From an uncultured Celeribacter sp. (GTDB taxonomy: Bacteria > Pseudomonadota > Alphaproteobacteria > Rhodobacterales > Rhodobacteraceae), in the NCBI RefSeq assembly GCF_963675965.1, contig NZ_OY780935.1, forward strand, positions 1,062,001 through 1,126,000: a stretch of DNA of 64,000 nucleotides, read 5' to 3'. Position 1 is the first letter of the stretch. Every line of letters begins with the position of its first letter. Below the pieces are notes generated by a model, which saw only the letters and a program-made list of their open reading frames with translations, searched no databases and was not told where the DNA came from. Shown here in pieces: positions 8,085-17,204 of this stretch. The translations under genes and the position numbers were made by a program.

Positions 8085-9272
8085 ATGTCCGACACCGTCC
8101 GCCAAAAGGCCGAAGCCGCTCTGAAAGACGTCGAAGACGTCACTGCGGTGATCCTTCCCGAACCCAAGGGCGAACTGCTCGATCCCAGCGCGGTCATCGC
8201 TGACGCCGCCGTGGCCCCTGATGTAGAAAAGGCCAAGGCCGAAATTGACATGACCGACACGAATTCCATCGTGCGTTTCGGGTCGGGCGCGCAGGCCGAG
8301 TTGCAGGAAATCTCGCAGGCCATGCTGCAAGACGTCAAAAACAAGGACGTCGGCCCTGCCGGGGACAGCCTGCGGTCGATCGTGACCACGATACGCGGGT
8401 TTTCCGTCTCCGAACTGGATGTGCGCCGCAAGCGCAGCTGGTGGGAAAAGCTTCTGGGCCGCGCCGCGCCGATGGCGAAATTCGTTGCCCGCTACGAAGA
8501 TGTGCAATCCCAGATCGACAATATCACCGACAACTTGCTGACCCATGAACACAAGTTGCTCAAGGACATCAAGTCGCTGGACCTGCTCTATGAGAAGACC
8601 CTGACCTTCTACGACGAGCTCGCGATCTATATCGCCGCCGGCGAGCTCAAGCTCAAGGAGCTGGACGAAACCGAAATCCCGACGCTTGCCGCGGCAGTGG
8701 ATGCCGCGCCCGAAAACGATCAGGTGATCAAGGCGCAAGAATTGCGCGATCTGCGCGCCGCGCGTGACGATCTGGAACGCCGGGTGCACGATCTGAAGCT
8801 CACCCGTCAGGTGACCATGCAGTCCTTGCCCTCCATCCGGCTGGTGCAGGAAAACGACAAATCGCTGGTGACCAAGATCAATTCGACGCTGGTCAACACC
8901 GTGCCACTTTGGGAAACCCAGCTGGCACAGGCCGTGACCATTCAGCGGTCCGCCGATGCCGCACAGGACATCAAGGCCGCCACAGATCTGACCAACGAGT
9001 TGCTCACCTCCAACGCCAAGAATCTGCGCGAAGCCAATAAGGTCGTGCGCGAGGAAATGGAACGCGGCGTCTTCGATATCGAAGCGGTGAAAACCGCCAA
9101 TGCCGAACTGATCGCGACGATCGAGGAAAGCCTAGCGATCGCGGACGAAGGCAAACGCAAACGCGCGGCGGCCGAAGAAGAACTGAAGACCATGGAAACC
9201 AACCTGCGCGACACGCTGGCCTCGACCAAGGCAACCGGCAACGCCAGCGGACCGTCGGTGCCAAACGCATGA
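8085..9272 (+). CDS. telA: Toxic anion resistance protein, TelA family
   Basis: A 395-residue TelA/KlaA family protein (PF05816), mostly alpha-helical and predicted to be cytoplasmic. Diagnostic blocks include IVRFGSGAQAELQEISQAML, RRKRSWWEKLLGRAAP, and LIRLVQENDKSLVTKINSTLVNT, in part, followed by a long coiled-coil region. Family members are linked to tellurite, colicin and nisin tolerance, but the mechanism is not known. ATG at 8085; the stop overlaps the next gene by 4 bp (ATGA). The XpaC-TelA-lipoprotein order suggests one transcription unit and a joint function at the inner membrane. Confidence 0.9.
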   Translation: MSDTVRQKAEAALKDVEDVTAVILPEPKGELLDPSAVIADAAVAPDVEKAKAEIDMTDTNSIVRFGSGAQAELQEISQAMLQDVKNKDVGPAGDSLRSIVTTIRGFSVSELDVRRKRSWWEKLLGRAAPMAKFVARYEDVQSQIDNITDNLLTHEHKLLKDIKSLDLLYEKTLTFYDELAIYIAAGELKLKELDETEIPTLAAAVDAAPENDQVIKAQELRDLRAARDDLERRVHDLKLTRQVTMQSLPSIRLVQENDKSLVTKINSTLVNTVPLWETQLAQAVTIQRSADAAQDIKAATDLTNELLTSNAKNLREANKVVREEMERGVFDIEAVKTANAELIATIEESLAIADEGKRKRAAAEEELKTMETNLRDTLASTKATGNASGPSVPNA

Positions 9273-10234
9273 TCGCGACGCTGCGGCAATGGATGACGGT
9301 ATTGGGCGCGGGGTCTTTGCTCGCGCTCACCGCCTGCATGCCTGTGCCCAACAGCGCCCCGACCAAGCGACCTCCAACCGGCAACAGCCAACCGGCCCCG
9401 CGCCCGGGCGAAGATTTCGTCCGTCCCCGCAGCACGGAAAGCGCGCTGCTGCAAACCTATTACGCGCGGGTGCAGGCCGAACTTCTTTCCAACAATCTGC
9501 TGCGCACCGATCAGGGCGGTCCGGACACGCCGTTTGACGCCCGCATTCTGGCACGCAACTTCGAGGCCATCGCCCTCAACGACGAATACACCTCTGTCGG
9601 CGGCGAATTCATAGCCAAGACCACGCCCTCCACAGTGCATCGCTGGCAAAGCCCGGTGCGCCTTGGCATCGAATTCGGGGCCTCGGTCCCACTGGCGCAG
9701 CGCGCCGCGGATCGTGCGACGCTCACCGGTTTTGCCAGTCGACTGTCCCGGGCCAGCGGGCACCCGGTCTCCGTCTCCGGCCGCCCCAACTTTCATGTGC
9801 TGGTCCTCAATGAAGACGAACGCCGCGCCATCGGCCCGCATTTGCACAGCCTGATCCCCGGCATCGGCAGCGATGCAGTGCGCTCCGTGGTCAATATGTC
9901 CCGGTCGTCCTATTGCCTCGTGATTGCCTCTGATCCCGCCGACGACGGCGTCTATCGCCAGGCAGTCGCGGTCATCCGCGCCGAACATCCCGACCTGCTG
10001 CGCAAATCCTGTTTCCACGAAGAGGTCGCGCAGGGTCTGGGACTGGCCAATGACAGCCCCGAAGCCCGCCCCTCGATCTTTAACGACGACGAAGAATTCG
10101 CGCTGCTGACACGCCACGACGAATTGCTGCTGCGCATCCTCTACGACCGCCGCCTGTCCCCCGGCATGACGCCGGAGATCGCCCGCCCGATCGCAACAAA
10201 GATCGCCTATGAGCTGATGGGAGAGGAGATGTGA
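9269..10234 (+). CDS. DUF2927 lipoprotein
   Basis: A 321-residue predicted lipoprotein. The signal peptide ends LLALTAC, so Cys23 is lipidated, followed by a Pro-rich linker (about residues 25-50) and a globular domain. The segments YYARVQAELLSNNLLRTD and SVVNMSRSSYCLVIASDP fit DUF2927, a family of unknown function found next to TelA in related bacteria. It starts in the telA stop codon (ATGA), which implies translational coupling. It is likely anchored to the periplasmic face of a membrane and may link the XpaC/TelA proteins to the envelope. Confidence 0.8.
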   Translation: MIATLRQWMTVLGAGSLLALTACMPVPNSAPTKRPPTGNSQPAPRPGEDFVRPRSTESALLQTYYARVQAELLSNNLLRTDQGGPDTPFDARILARNFEAIALNDEYTSVGGEFIAKTTPSTVHRWQSPVRLGIEFGASVPLAQRAADRATLTGFASRLSRASGHPVSVSGRPNFHVLVLNEDERRAIGPHLHSLIPGIGSDAVRSVVNMSRSSYCLVIASDPADDGVYRQAVAVIRAEHPDLLRKSCFHEEVAQGLGLANDSPEARPSIFNDDEEFALLTRHDELLLRILYDRRLSPGMTPEIARPIATKIAYELMGEEM

Positions 10235-10272
10235 AAGTGACTTCATCTCAGTTCTTCTTAAAAGGGAATTTA

Positions 10273-10647
10273 ATGCGACAGCTTTCCCTTGCAGCCCTGC
10301 TCAGCCTCGCTCCGGCCCTTGCCTTTGCCGATAATTGCGACACCGGTGAACTCACCGGATTTGATGGCGTATATTGTTTCTCCAAGGTGTTCATGGGCGA
10401 AGATCAGCGCTTGAATGACAATTACGCAGAGCTTCGGTCCCATCTGAACGCCGCACAACGTGACACTCTGCGCGACGCACAGCTCAACTGGATTGAACAT
10501 CGCGACAGCAGTTGCATGCCGGAACCGCATACGGTCAATGTGGACTGCGCGCTTTCCGTCACCCGCGAACGCGCCGATTTCCTGAAGGCGCGCACAACCG
10601 AATGTACGAGCGTCGGCTGTGCTGACAGCAAGCTCAGCGACTACTGA
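10273..10647 (+). CDS. LprI-like lysozyme-inhibitor-domain secreted protein
   Basis: From the ATG at 10273 the 124-residue product has a clear signal peptide (about 1-19, ending ALAFA). The mature part resembles the LprI N-terminal domain (PF07007): cysteine-containing NCDTG and DSSC motifs and the helical block LNDNYAELRSHLNAAQRDTL with LNWIEHRD. Members include lysozyme inhibitors, so periplasmic peptidoglycan protection is possible. A GTG/ATG-type start at 10231 overlaps the previous stop, but it would put 14 residues ahead of the signal peptide; AAAAGGGA supports 10273. The gap to the next gene is 12 bp. Confidence 0.78.
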   Translation: MRQLSLAALLSLAPALAFADNCDTGELTGFDGVYCFSKVFMGEDQRLNDNYAELRSHLNAAQRDTLRDAQLNWIEHRDSSCMPEPHTVNVDCALSVTRERADFLKARTTECTSVGCADSKLSDY

Positions 10648-10659
10648 AGAGGCAAGACC

Positions 10660-11784
10660 ATGGGTATTTTCGACTTTCTTTCCGGCGAATTCATCGACGT
10701 CATCCACTGGACCGATGACACCCGCGACACGATGGTCTGGCGGTTCGAACGCGAAGGCCATGCGATCAAATACGGCGCCAAGCTGACCGTGCGCGAAGGT
10801 CAGGCGGCGGTGTTCGTGCATGAAGGCCAGCTGGCGGATGTGTTTTCGCCGGGCCTTTACATGTTGGAAACCAACAACATGCCGATCCTGACGACACTGC
10901 AGCATTGGGATCACGGCTTTAAATCGCCCTTCAAATCCGAGGTCTATTTCGTCAACACGACGCGCTTTGCGAACCTCAAATGGGGCACGAAAAATCCGAT
11001 CATGTGCCGCGATCCGGAATTCGGGCCGGTGCGCCTGCGCGCCTATGGCACCTACACCGTCAAGATTTCCGATCCGGCGCTGTTCCTGACCGAGATCGTC
11101 GGCACCGACGGCGAATTCACCATGGACGAGATCTCCTATCAGATCCGCAACATCATCGTGCAGGCGTTTTCGCGCATCGTCGCGGGTTCCGGCATCCCGG
11201 TGCTGGATATGGCCGCGAACACCGCAGATCTGGGCAAGCTTGTTGCCACGGAGATTTCCAAGGTGGTCGCGGAATACGGGCTAACTATCCCGGAATTCTA
11301 CATTGAAAACATCAGCCTGCCCGAAGCGGTCGAAGCCGCTATGGACAAGCGCACGTCGATGGGCATCGTCGGCAATCTCGACAATTACATGAAGTTCAAC
11401 GCCGCCGAGGCCATGACCGCAGAAAACTCCGCCATGGCCGCCTCAATGGGCGCGGGCATGGGCGCAGGGCTTGGCATGGGTATGGCACAGCAAGGCCCGT
11501 GGGGGCCCCGGCCCGCACAGGTCGTACCGGTTACCGCTGCCCCTGCGGCACAGACACCGCCACCGCCCCCGCCGGTGGAACATGTCTGGCACATCGCCGA
11601 AAACGGCGAAACCAAAGGGCCCTTCTCTAAAGCGGAAATGGGTCAGATGGCCGCCCGTGGCGCGCTGAAACGCGAAACCTATGTTTGGACACCGGGACAG
11701 GATGGCTGGCTGAAGGCCGATGAGGTCACCGAACTGGCACAGCTTTTCACCATCGCCCCGCCGCCCCCGCCGCCGGGCGTGTAA
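10660..11784 (+). CDS. SPFH-domain protein with C-terminal GYF_2 domain (YdjI-like)
   Basis: A 374-residue protein. Residues about 1-250 form an SPFH-like domain of the YdjI/virion-core-protein type (MGIFDFLSGEFIDVIHW start; RDPEFGPVRLRAYGTYTVKI). A Gly/Met-rich stretch follows (about 265-285), then a proline run, then a GYF_2 domain (about 307-360) with HVWHIAENGETKGPFSKAEM and DGWLKADEV. No signal peptide; SPFH proteins assemble on the cytoplasmic face of membranes. In Bacillus subtilis, YdjI works with the zinc-ribbon protein YdjG and a PspA-type protein; a zinc-ribbon gene also follows here at 12250. Confidence 0.85.
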   Translation: MGIFDFLSGEFIDVIHWTDDTRDTMVWRFEREGHAIKYGAKLTVREGQAAVFVHEGQLADVFSPGLYMLETNNMPILTTLQHWDHGFKSPFKSEVYFVNTTRFANLKWGTKNPIMCRDPEFGPVRLRAYGTYTVKISDPALFLTEIVGTDGEFTMDEISYQIRNIIVQAFSRIVAGSGIPVLDMAANTADLGKLVATEISKVVAEYGLTIPEFYIENISLPEAVEAAMDKRTSMGIVGNLDNYMKFNAAEAMTAENSAMAASMGAGMGAGLGMGMAQQGPWGPRPAQVVPVTAAPAAQTPPPPPPVEHVWHIAENGETKGPFSKAEMGQMAARGALKRETYVWTPGQDGWLKADEVTELAQLFTIAPPPPPPGV

Positions 11785-11787
11785 GCC

Positions 11788-12195
11788 ATGCCCACGACTG
11801 CGATTTCTGCCACGGACCTGACACCCCGCGTGCGCCGCTCGGAAGACTGCGCACGCTCTCCCCAAAGCGAAGCGGCGACCGAGATTGCCCTCGCTCTGAT
11901 GGGAATTGGCAACCTGCCCGATGCGCTGTTCGCCGAAACCGCAAGCTGGGAACGTTCAGATGCGCCCTGTGCCGTGGGACATGCGGCGATCCGCAACGGG
12001 CTTGCGACGCAAAGCGCACCCGAGAGCCTCTACGTCGATCAGGTCGTCACCCATGGCCGGGCGGCCACCGTCTCGGGGCGGCTGACGCGCGATGGCACGG
12101 GCACGATGATGTTCTGTCACGTCTTGCGTTTCACCGACAGCAGCTGCCATACACTGGCCCAGATCGTCAGTTTCGAACGCCCGGATCGGGTCTGA
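11788..12195 (+). CDS. Small NTF2/SnoaL-like protein (tentative)
   Basis: A 135-residue soluble protein starting 3 bp after the SPFH gene. The central ETASWERSDAPCAVGHAAIRNGL followed by VVTHGRAATVSGRLTRDG, each in part, resembles the cone-shaped NTF2/SnoaL fold (DUF4440-like), which often binds a small hydrophobic ligand. No catalytic residues can be assigned. It is included in the run because of the 3-bp spacing and shared strand. It may be an accessory or sensor; family assignment is tentative. Confidence 0.6.
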   Translation: MPTTAISATDLTPRVRRSEDCARSPQSEAATEIALALMGIGNLPDALFAETASWERSDAPCAVGHAAIRNGLATQSAPESLYVDQVVTHGRAATVSGRLTRDGTGTMMFCHVLRFTDSSCHTLAQIVSFERPDRV

Positions 12196-12249
12196 AAAGG
12201 CCGCGTGTGCCCCGCGTTCCATCCGCTCCAGTCCACGAAGGACAAAACA

Positions 12250-13392
12250 ATGGTTTCCGCCGCAGACACCGACCACAATACCGACCAGCCCTCTGTGCAA
12301 AGCACCCAGCATGATCACCGCTTCCCCTGCACTACCTGCGGGGCGGATATGCGGTTCGATCCGCAAAGCGGTGCCCTGCTCTGCGATCATTGCGGGGCGT
12401 CGCAGACACTGGACAAAACCGGCGCGGAACAGCCCCGTGAGCTGGATTTTCGCCAGGCCCTCGCGGTGCAGCTCCCGGCGCAGGATATGGAAAGCCACCG
12501 CGTCTCCACCTGCCCCAACTGCGGCGCACAGGTGGAATTCGATGCGGATCTTCATGCCACGGAATGCCCGTTCTGCGCCACGCCCGTGGTCACGGACACG
12601 GGGGAACACCGCCAGATCAAACCGCGCGGGCTGCTGCCGTTTGCTCTGACCGAAGATCACGCCCATGCCGCCATGAACGATTGGCTCGGGCGGCTTTGGT
12701 TTGCGCCCAACGGGCTGAAACAATATGCCCGCAAAGGCCGCCGGATGTCCGGGGTTTACCTGCCCTACTGGACCTTCGATGCCCAGACCCGCTCGCATTA
12801 CAGCGGGGAACGTGGTGACGACTATTACGTATCGCGAACGGTCACACGCAACGGCAAGCGGCAGACCATTCAGGAGCGTCGCACCCGCTGGAGCCGCCGC
12901 AATGGCCGGGTTGCGCGTTTTTTCGACGATGTTCTGGTGCTGGCATCTCAGGCGCTGCCGCAGAAATTTACCGACGGTTTGGCGCCCTGGGACCTGTCAG
13001 AGCTGGAACCCTATCTGCCCGATTATCTGGCGGGCTACCGTTCGGAGGCTTATTCGATCGAACTGGATGCCGGTTATGAAACTGCGCGCAACTATATGGA
13101 TCGGGTGATCCTACGGGACGTCAAATTCGACATCGGCGGGGACCGGCAACGGGTTCACCATGTTGACACATCCGTGTCCGAGGTGACCTTCAAACACATC
13201 CTGCTGCCGGTCTGGATGGCCGCCTACAAATATCGCGGGAAAACCTACCGCTTCGTGGTGAACGGGCGCAACGGACGGGTTCAGGGCGAACGTCCCTATT
13301 CGGCCTGGAAAATCGCCTTTGCAGTTCTTGCGGGCCTGGTCGTTGCCGGCGCTCTGGGGTATCTCTACGCAATCAATCAACAGGGCTACTGA
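12250..13392 (+). CDS. Zinc-ribbon (TFIIB-type) membrane protein, YdjG-like
   Basis: A 380-residue protein with two N-terminal zinc ribbons: CTTCGAD...CDHCGAS (about residues 22-50) and CPNCGAQ...CPFCATP (about 80-105). A large middle domain contains MSGVYLPYWTFDAQTRSHYSGERGDDYY, in part, and LLPVWMAAYKYRGKTY. One C-terminal membrane helix follows (AFAVLAGLVVAGALGYLYAI). Homologues are often mislabelled as primosomal helicase because of the zinc ribbons, but there is no helicase domain. Similarity in layout to B. subtilis YdjG, partner of YdjI, supports a role in membrane homeostasis with the SPFH protein. ATG 12250 chosen from the family-like N-terminus. Confidence 0.8.
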   Translation: MVSAADTDHNTDQPSVQSTQHDHRFPCTTCGADMRFDPQSGALLCDHCGASQTLDKTGAEQPRELDFRQALAVQLPAQDMESHRVSTCPNCGAQVEFDADLHATECPFCATPVVTDTGEHRQIKPRGLLPFALTEDHAHAAMNDWLGRLWFAPNGLKQYARKGRRMSGVYLPYWTFDAQTRSHYSGERGDDYYVSRTVTRNGKRQTIQERRTRWSRRNGRVARFFDDVLVLASQALPQKFTDGLAPWDLSELEPYLPDYLAGYRSEAYSIELDAGYETARNYMDRVILRDVKFDIGGDRQRVHHVDTSVSEVTFKHILLPVWMAAYKYRGKTYRFVVNGRNGRVQGERPYSAWKIAFAVLAGLVVAGALGYLYAINQQGY

Positions 13393-13457
13393 GCCGCTTT
13401 TTCTTGCCCCAATCACGCAATTTCCTTTAGAAGAGCGCAAGATTTGGAGGACCCCCA

Positions 13458-14402
13458 ATGATCCTATGCGCAGGCGAAGCCCTGATCGACATGTTGCCCC
13501 GCACTACAACGGCGGGCGAAGACGGCTATGCCCCCTATCCCGGCGGCGCAGTGTTCAACACCGCCATCGCGCTGGGGCGTCTGGGGGCAGAGGCCGGGTT
13601 GTATTCCGGCGTCTCGGCAGACTTCTTCGGCGACCTTCTGAAACAATCGCTGCGCGCCTCACAGGTTGACGACAGCCTGCTGGTCACAGCCGACCGCCCT
13701 TCGACCGTGGCCTTTGTGAAACTGGTCGACGGACAGGCCACCTATGCCTTTTACGATGAAAACACCGCCGGGCGGATGCTCGACATTGCCGACCTCCCGG
13801 ATTTGCCCGCCTCGGTGACAGCCTTGTTCTGCGGCGGCATCTCACTGGCCACAGATCCCTGCGGCAAAGCCTATGAAACGCTGTTCACCCGCGCGGCGGT
13901 ACAGGCTGTCACCATGATGGATCCGAACATTCGCCCGGACTTTATCCAGGATGAGGCATCATATCGTGCACGTATCGAACATATGCTGGCCCACGCGGAT
14001 ATCGTCAAAGTGTCGGATGAAGATCTGCTCTGGATGATGGGGCCCGGCGACATTGAAGACCATATTCAAACGCTCTTGCACCGCGGACCGAAACTGGTCT
14101 GCCTGACGATGGGCGGTGACGGCGTCAAAGGGTACACGCATCAGGGCGTCATCCATGTGCCCGCCCGCAGGGCCGAGGTGGTCGACACGGTCGGCGCAGG
14201 CGATACGTTCAACGCTGGGCTTCTGGCGGGGTTGGAGCGCGCCGGGCGGTTGACCAAAGACGCGGTTGCAGAGCTGGACAGCGCAACGCTGTCTGACGCT
14301 CTGTCGCTGGGGGCTGCTGCTGCGGCGATCACCGTAAGTCGCGCGGGTGCGAACCCGCCATGGGCACATGAATTGGCAGATGCACGGAACGGCAGCTCAT
14401 GA
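13458..14402 (+). CDS. PfkB-family carbohydrate kinase (fructokinase-like)
   Basis: A 314-residue ribokinase/PfkB family kinase that phosphorylates a sugar with ATP. The N-terminal GEALIDMLP and [17 protein letters not shown] blocks form the substrate site. [17 protein letters not shown] (about 245-261) is the PfkB signature, with the catalytic base Asp in GAGD. The sequence resembles bacterial fructokinases most, but the substrate cannot be fixed from sequence. GGAGG lies before the ATG. Its stop overlaps dtd by 4 bp, so the two genes are co-translated. Confidence 0.88.
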   Translation: MILCAGEALIDMLPRTTTAGEDGYAPYPGGAVFNTAIALGRLGAEAGLYSGVSADFFGDLLKQSLRASQVDDSLLVTADRPSTVAFVKLVDGQATYAFYDENTAGRMLDIADLPDLPASVTALFCGGISLATDPCGKAYETLFTRAAVQAVTMMDPNIRPDFIQDEASYRARIEHMLAHADIVKVSDEDLLWMMGPGDIEDHIQTLLHRGPKLVCLTMGGDGVKGYTHQGVIHVPARRAEVVDTVGAGDTFNAGLLAGLERAGRLTKDAVAELDSATLSDALSLGAAAAAITVSRAGANPPWAHELADARNGSS

Positions 14403-14839
14403 GAGCCCTTGTCCAGCGCGTGTCAGAGGCTGCCGTACGTGTTGACGGCGAAATCACCGGGCAATGCGGTGCCGGGCTTTTGGTGCTGGTCTGCGCCATG
14501 GGCGGCGACACGCGGGAAGAAGCGGCGAAACTCGCTGCGAAAATTTCCAAGCTGCGGATCTTTCAGGATGACGCGGGCAAAATGAATCTCTCGGTGTGCG
14601 ACATCGACGGCAGCGCTCTGGTTGTCAGCCAGTTTACGCTTGCCGCGGACACCAAGGGCAATCGGCCGGGCTTTTCGCGCGCAGCCCCACCTGTCGAAGG
14701 CGACGCACTCTACAGGCAGTTCACCGCATGCCTGCGCGATGCGGGCGTGCCCTGTGAGACCGGCATTTTCGGCGCGGACATGAAAGTTTCGCTCGTCAAC
14801 GACGGTCCGGTGACGATCTGGCTCGACACCGACGCGTGA
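14399..14839 (+). CDS. dtd: D-aminoacyl-tRNA deacylase
   Basis: Dtd removes D-amino acids (and glycine mischarged on tRNA-Ala) from tRNA as a chirality checkpoint. The 146-residue length is typical. Diagnostic motifs are the N-terminal [21 protein letters not shown], and NDGPVT, the last forming the cross-subunit Gly-cisPro-type active site region in family terms (here written NDGPVT). It overlaps the preceding kinase by ATGA. It converges with the histidine kinase gene 29 bp downstream. Confidence 0.95.
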   Translation: MRALVQRVSEAAVRVDGEITGQCGAGLLVLVCAMGGDTREEAAKLAAKISKLRIFQDDAGKMNLSVCDIDGSALVVSQFTLAADTKGNRPGFSRAAPPVEGDALYRQFTACLRDAGVPCETGIFGADMKVSLVNDGPVTIWLDTDA

Positions 14840-14868
14840 TCTGCCGCGACGCGCCAATTGCCGCGCCG

Positions 14869-16599
14869 TTAGCCCTCGTCCTTGAACTCTTCTACCGGAA
14901 AATGCAGCGTCAATGAGTAGTGATCCTCACCGTCGTCCAACGCGGTACGCCCCTCCAACTGCGAGGTAAAGGCCGTGATCAGTTGCGACCCCAGCCCGGA
15001 ACCATCCATATCCTCTGTGTCCGTGACAGGCACAGGACCGCAAGAGTTGGACACCCTGAGCACACCTTCGCCGGTCTCCTCCAAAGCAAGATGAATGCTG
15101 ATGCGGGCTTTCTCACCCTCCGCTGAACCCGCGTATTTCAACGCGTTGCCCAACGCCTCGGAGACGATCAGCGACAAGGGCACAGCCTGATCGGGGTAGA
15201 GCACAAGCGGTTCGTAATATTCGGATACGTCCATACGGGTGCTTTCGACCCGCCCTGCCGCCAGCACATTGGAGGCAATCGAACGCACCAACTCATCGGC
15301 ACGCACCCGCCCCTGTAACGAGGTTTCGTAAAGATTGCGATGCACCGTTGCCAGACCCATGACACGCGATTGCACATCGCGCAACGCGACTTTCGCATCC
15401 TTGGTACGGGCCTTGCGGATCTTCATGTTCAGGATCGAAGCAATCAGTTGCAGGTTGTTTTTGACGCGGTGATGAACCTCGCGCAGCAACACGGTCTTGT
15501 CATGCAAGGCGTCTTCCAGTTCTGCCTCGTCGTGCAGGATGCTTTCTGCCATCCTTTCCCAGGTTTCGTCCATCTCCCGGAACTCTGCCGCCGGACGGGT
15601 TTGACGCTGCGGCGCGCTGATCCGGCGCGAGCGCATGAACATCAGCATGCGGGCCCGCAAGTTCCGAGTCGGGATAATCACCTGGCGCTGGATCGCGATA
15701 TAGACCACCAGCAGACAGGCCAGCCACATCATGACCGGGAACATCAACGGCAGGATGGTCGTCACCCGGTTCCAGCTCAGCCCCAGTTCATCGGCGTCCC
15801 AACTTCCAAGACCATAGACCAGATCCGGCACGATCGGCACATAAGCAAAGACACGACGGTCTCCTCCTGCGGTCTCTGCGGTAAAGGCGTATTGTGGCTG
15901 GCCGACAAAAGACTGCAGATCACGGCCTTCGGGCAAACGCTGCTCCAAATCGTTCATGCCGTTCTCGGCAGACAGAGGCTGGCCGTCGGAGTTGAACGTA
16001 ACCAGATCTACCGGGCGTTCTGCCGAAAGTTCTTCAAGGCGTCGAAACAGTCGCATATGCGGCAGGGACACGGCGGCATACCCTTCGAAACGCCCGTCTT
16101 CATCCAGAACCGGGTAGGACACGATCACCACAGAGGCCTGCGACAATGGCCCCGAGACATTGACCGTCGCCCGCGGGCGGGGATCCTTGCGCATGGCTTC
16201 CCACAGCCCCTGATCGCGAACACTCTGGCGCTCTTGGGTCGAGGAACAGACCGTCAGCCCCTGCGCGTTCACAAATCCGGCAAAGGAAAAATTCCGGTCC
16301 CGCGCGACAAAGCGGCTCATCACCGCATGGCAGTCCTCTTCGCTGAGCGCGCTCAAATCCGGCGCCATGGCCGCAATCGCCTGCGCGGATCCGAAGGCCG
16401 TACGCATAAAGGCCTCTTCTGCCGCGGCTGCCTCAGAGGTGAGCGCCAGAAGATTGTCTTCACTTTGGGATTTGTTTTCCCGGATGAGCGCCGTCGTCTG
16501 GGCAATGGCGATCACCCCGATGGGCAAAAGCGCCGCCGCCAGCATCAAAGACACCCGGATCGCGAGGCTGTCCACCCCCGCCCGAAGTCGCCGTATCAC
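14869..16599 (-). CDS. Membrane sensor histidine kinase, HisKA_2 family (PhyK-like)
   Basis: From a GTG at 16599 the product is 576 residues: TM1 about 14-36, an extracytoplasmic sensor region about 37-280, TM2 about 281-303, a HAMP-like linker, then HisKA_2 with LLREVHHRVKNNLQ (phospho-acceptor His377, or His376) and a C-terminal HATPase with EALGNALKYA (N box) and GSGLGSQLI. The GTG overlaps the ecfG stop as GTGA, and GAGGCGG lies just upstream, so I prefer it over a longer upstream frame running through ecfG. Kinases of this type next to nepR-ecfG/phyR phosphorylate or dephosphorylate PhyR, so this is the likely input sensor of the general stress response. Confidence 0.88.
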   Translation of the reverse strand: MIRRLRAGVDSLAIRVSLMLAAALLPIGVIAIAQTTALIRENKSQSEDNLLALTSEAAAAEEAFMRTAFGSAQAIAAMAPDLSALSEEDCHAVMSRFVARDRNFSFAGFVNAQGLTVCSSTQERQSVRDQGLWEAMRKDPRPRATVNVSGPLSQASVVIVSYPVLDEDGRFEGYAAVSLPHMRLFRRLEELSAERPVDLVTFNSDGQPLSAENGMNDLEQRLPEGRDLQSFVGQPQYAFTAETAGGDRRVFAYVPIVPDLVYGLGSWDADELGLSWNRVTTILPLMFPVMMWLACLLVVYIAIQRQVIIPTRNLRARMLMFMRSRRISAPQRQTRPAAEFREMDETWERMAESILHDEAELEDALHDKTVLLREVHHRVKNNLQLIASILNMKIRKARTKDAKVALRDVQSRVMGLATVHRNLYETSLQGRVRADELVRSIASNVLAAGRVESTRMDVSEYYEPLVLYPDQAVPLSLIVSEALGNALKYAGSAEGEKARISIHLALEETGEGVLRVSNSCGPVPVTDTEDMDGSGLGSQLITAFTSQLEGRTALDDGEDHYSLTLHFPVEEFKDEG

Positions 16600-17204
16600 A
16601 GACCGCCTCGCTGTGTCAGACCCTGAGAGGCCACGACCGCCATGGTCGCTTTGTCCGTGAGGTCGAAATTTTCGTCCTCTTCCAAGCTCAGAAGTTCGGC
16701 AAGGCGTTTGCGCCCCCGGTTCACCCGGCTTTTGATCGTACCCACGGCGACCAAACAAGTCTCTGCCGCTTCCTCATAAGAAAAGCCAGATGCCCCGACG
16801 AGGATAAGCGCCTCGCGCTGTTCATCGGGCAGCTCAGCAAACGCCACCTCGAAATCGCGCATGGCCAGACGTCCGTCATGTGCGGGCTTTTCCGACAGGG
16901 ACGCGGCCATGACACCATCGACATCGGCCACTTCGCGTTTCACCTTCCGGCGGTTGGAATAAAACGTGTTGCGCAGAATTGTGAAAAGCCAGGCGCGCAA
17001 ATTGGTTCCGGCCTGGAACTTGTCAATATTGGTCCAGGCTTTGACAATTGTATCCTGTACCAGATCATCTGCCTGCGCCCCGTTACGGGTCAGACTGAGG
17101 GCAAAGGCGCGCATCGCACCCAGATGTTCGACAATCTCGTCACGCGGTTCGAGCGTGGCCGACGATACGTCAGCGCGGGCCCCATTCACCTGAGCCCCAT
17201 TCAT
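16596..17204 (-). CDS. ecfG: General stress response ECF sigma factor EcfG
   Basis: A 202-residue group EcfG (ECF15) sigma factor. Region 2 contains RAFALSLTRNGAQADDLVQDT and LRAWLFTILRNTFYSNRRK, in part; region 4 contains LPDEQREALILVGASGFSYEEAA and GTIKSRVNRGRKRL. EcfG directs RNA polymerase to GGAAC-N16/17-CGTT promoters and is held by NepR until phosphorylated PhyR sequesters NepR. It starts inside the nepR stop (ATGA) and its own stop overlaps the kinase GTG, giving a nepR-ecfG-kinase operon. Four matching promoters are present nearby (17423-17455 and 19304-19378). Confidence 0.95.
   Translation of the reverse strand: MNGAQVNGARADVSSATLEPRDEIVEHLGAMRAFALSLTRNGAQADDLVQDTIVKAWTNIDKFQAGTNLRAWLFTILRNTFYSNRRKVKREVADVDGVMAASLSEKPAHDGRLAMRDFEVAFAELPDEQREALILVGASGFSYEEAAETCLVAVGTIKSRVNRGRKRLAELLSLEEDENFDLTDKATMAVVASQGLTQRGGL

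Noticed and set aside
8942..10246. 434-codon open frame antisense to telA and the DUF2927 gene
   Set aside because: It spans two well-supported sense genes and has no recognisable domain.
10258..10273. CtrA-like TTAA...TTAA before the LprI-like gene
   Set aside because: The spacer is 8 bp rather than 7, and the site overlaps the ribosome-binding region inside an operon.
15340..16626. 428-codon open frame antisense to the histidine kinase
   Set aside because: The kinase frame has complete HisKA_2 and HATPase motifs; the opposite frame shows only His/Gln/Arg-rich sequence.
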